In this document: positions 5,149-5,342 of the stretch, piece by piece
How positions within the stretch are numbered: the first letter of the stretch is position 1
Layout of the letters: each line of letters opens with the position of its first letter
Assembly (NCBI GenBank): GCA_910584985.1
Contig: CAJUDJ010000047.1
Location: 1 to 5,342, forward strand
From: an uncultured Eubacterium sp.
GTDB taxonomy: Bacteria > Bacillota > Clostridia > Oscillospirales > Acutalibacteraceae
DNA: 5,342 nucleotides
Direction: 5' to 3'
The notes under the pieces: generated by a model
What the model was told of the DNA's origin: nothing
Databases searched by the model: none
The model's input: the letters and a program-made list of their open reading frames with translations, nothing else
Position numbers and translations under genes: made by a program

Positions 5149-5342
5149 ATGTCAACTTCAAATATTTGCATTCTTATTGCGATAGTTGCCTATCTTGCGG
5201 TTGTGATTATTGTGGGCATTATCTGTTCTAAGAAAAATGAAAGTGTTGATGATTTCTATCTCGGAGGGCGAAAGTTGGGCCCGTTTGTTACTGCCATGAG
5301 CGCAGAGGCTTCAGATATGAGCGGCTGGCTTCTTATGGGACT
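5149..5342 (+). CDS. putP: Sodium/proline symporter, N-terminal part (runs off window)
   Basis: Only the first 64 residues are in the window. After a short N-terminus comes a first membrane helix (about 5-26, ILIAIVAYLAVVIIVGII), then ESVDDFYLGGRKLGPFVTAM and SAEASDMSGWLLMG (51-64). This matches the opening of PutP, a sodium:solute symporter family member that takes up proline with Na+. The stretch before the second helix, with S-x-x-A-S-D-M-S-G-W, is highly characteristic of the proline carriers within the family. The start ATG has AAGGAGG (5136-5142) at 6 nt. It is transcribed separately from the uracil operon by its own promoter. Full length would be about 480-510 residues; the 3' end cannot be judged. 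Confidence 0.88.
   Translation, partial: MSTSNICILIAIVAYLAVVIIVGIICSKKNESVDDFYLGGRKLGPFVTAMSAEASDMSGWLLMG

Noticed and set aside
1..5342. CRISPR array, insertion sequence or transposase
   Set aside because: No regularly spaced repeats, no transposase-like reading frame and no long terminal inverted repeats were seen.

Overview
The window looks like the chromosome of a low-to-moderate GC, spore-forming-lineage Clostridia member (Firmicutes). The reasons are the strong AAGGAGG-type ribosome binding sites, sigma-A consensus promoters, U-tract terminators, a Spo0A-type DNA-binding domain and the style of the uracil salvage genes. An Oscillospiraceae/Ruminococcus-like host is a guess from overall feel, not a proven assignment.

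The left part (about 1-2080) reads as accessory DNA. A very AT-rich three-gene operon (253-1431) sits behind a perfect TTGACA-17-TATAAT promoter with palindromic and direct-repeat operator candidates. It encodes a HicA-type mRNA interferase toxin with a TTG start, a HicB-type antitoxin carrying an unusual C-terminal tail of about 54 residues, and a small SecB-like protein. This is the layout of a toxin-antitoxin-chaperone (TAC) system, in which a SecB-like chaperone protects an antitoxin through a C-terminal chaperone-addiction tail. Similar-looking hairpin terminators bracket the operon (29-63 and 1446-1472). Converging on it from the minus strand is an orphan protein consisting only of a Spo0A C-terminal DNA-binding domain (1485-1829). 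The region ends at 2057-2079 with what looks like the 3' end of a tRNA-Pro (T-loop, acceptor strand and CCA) and a terminator, but no tRNA body. That is the usual footprint of an integration (att) site, so 2079 is a plausible island/core boundary.

The right part (2080-5342) looks like ordinary chromosomal backbone with higher GC. It holds a YgjP/DUF45-type zinc metallopeptidase-like gene, then a uracil salvage operon, upp (uracil phosphoribosyltransferase) and uraA-like (uracil permease), behind its own promoter and closed by a terminator. The window ends inside a separately promoted putP-like Na+/proline symporter gene. UraA imports uracil and Upp converts it to UMP with PRPP, so the pair forms one uptake-and-salvage unit.

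The most interesting item is the HicA-HicB-SecB-like operon with the extended HicB, set in a probable tRNA-bounded island.
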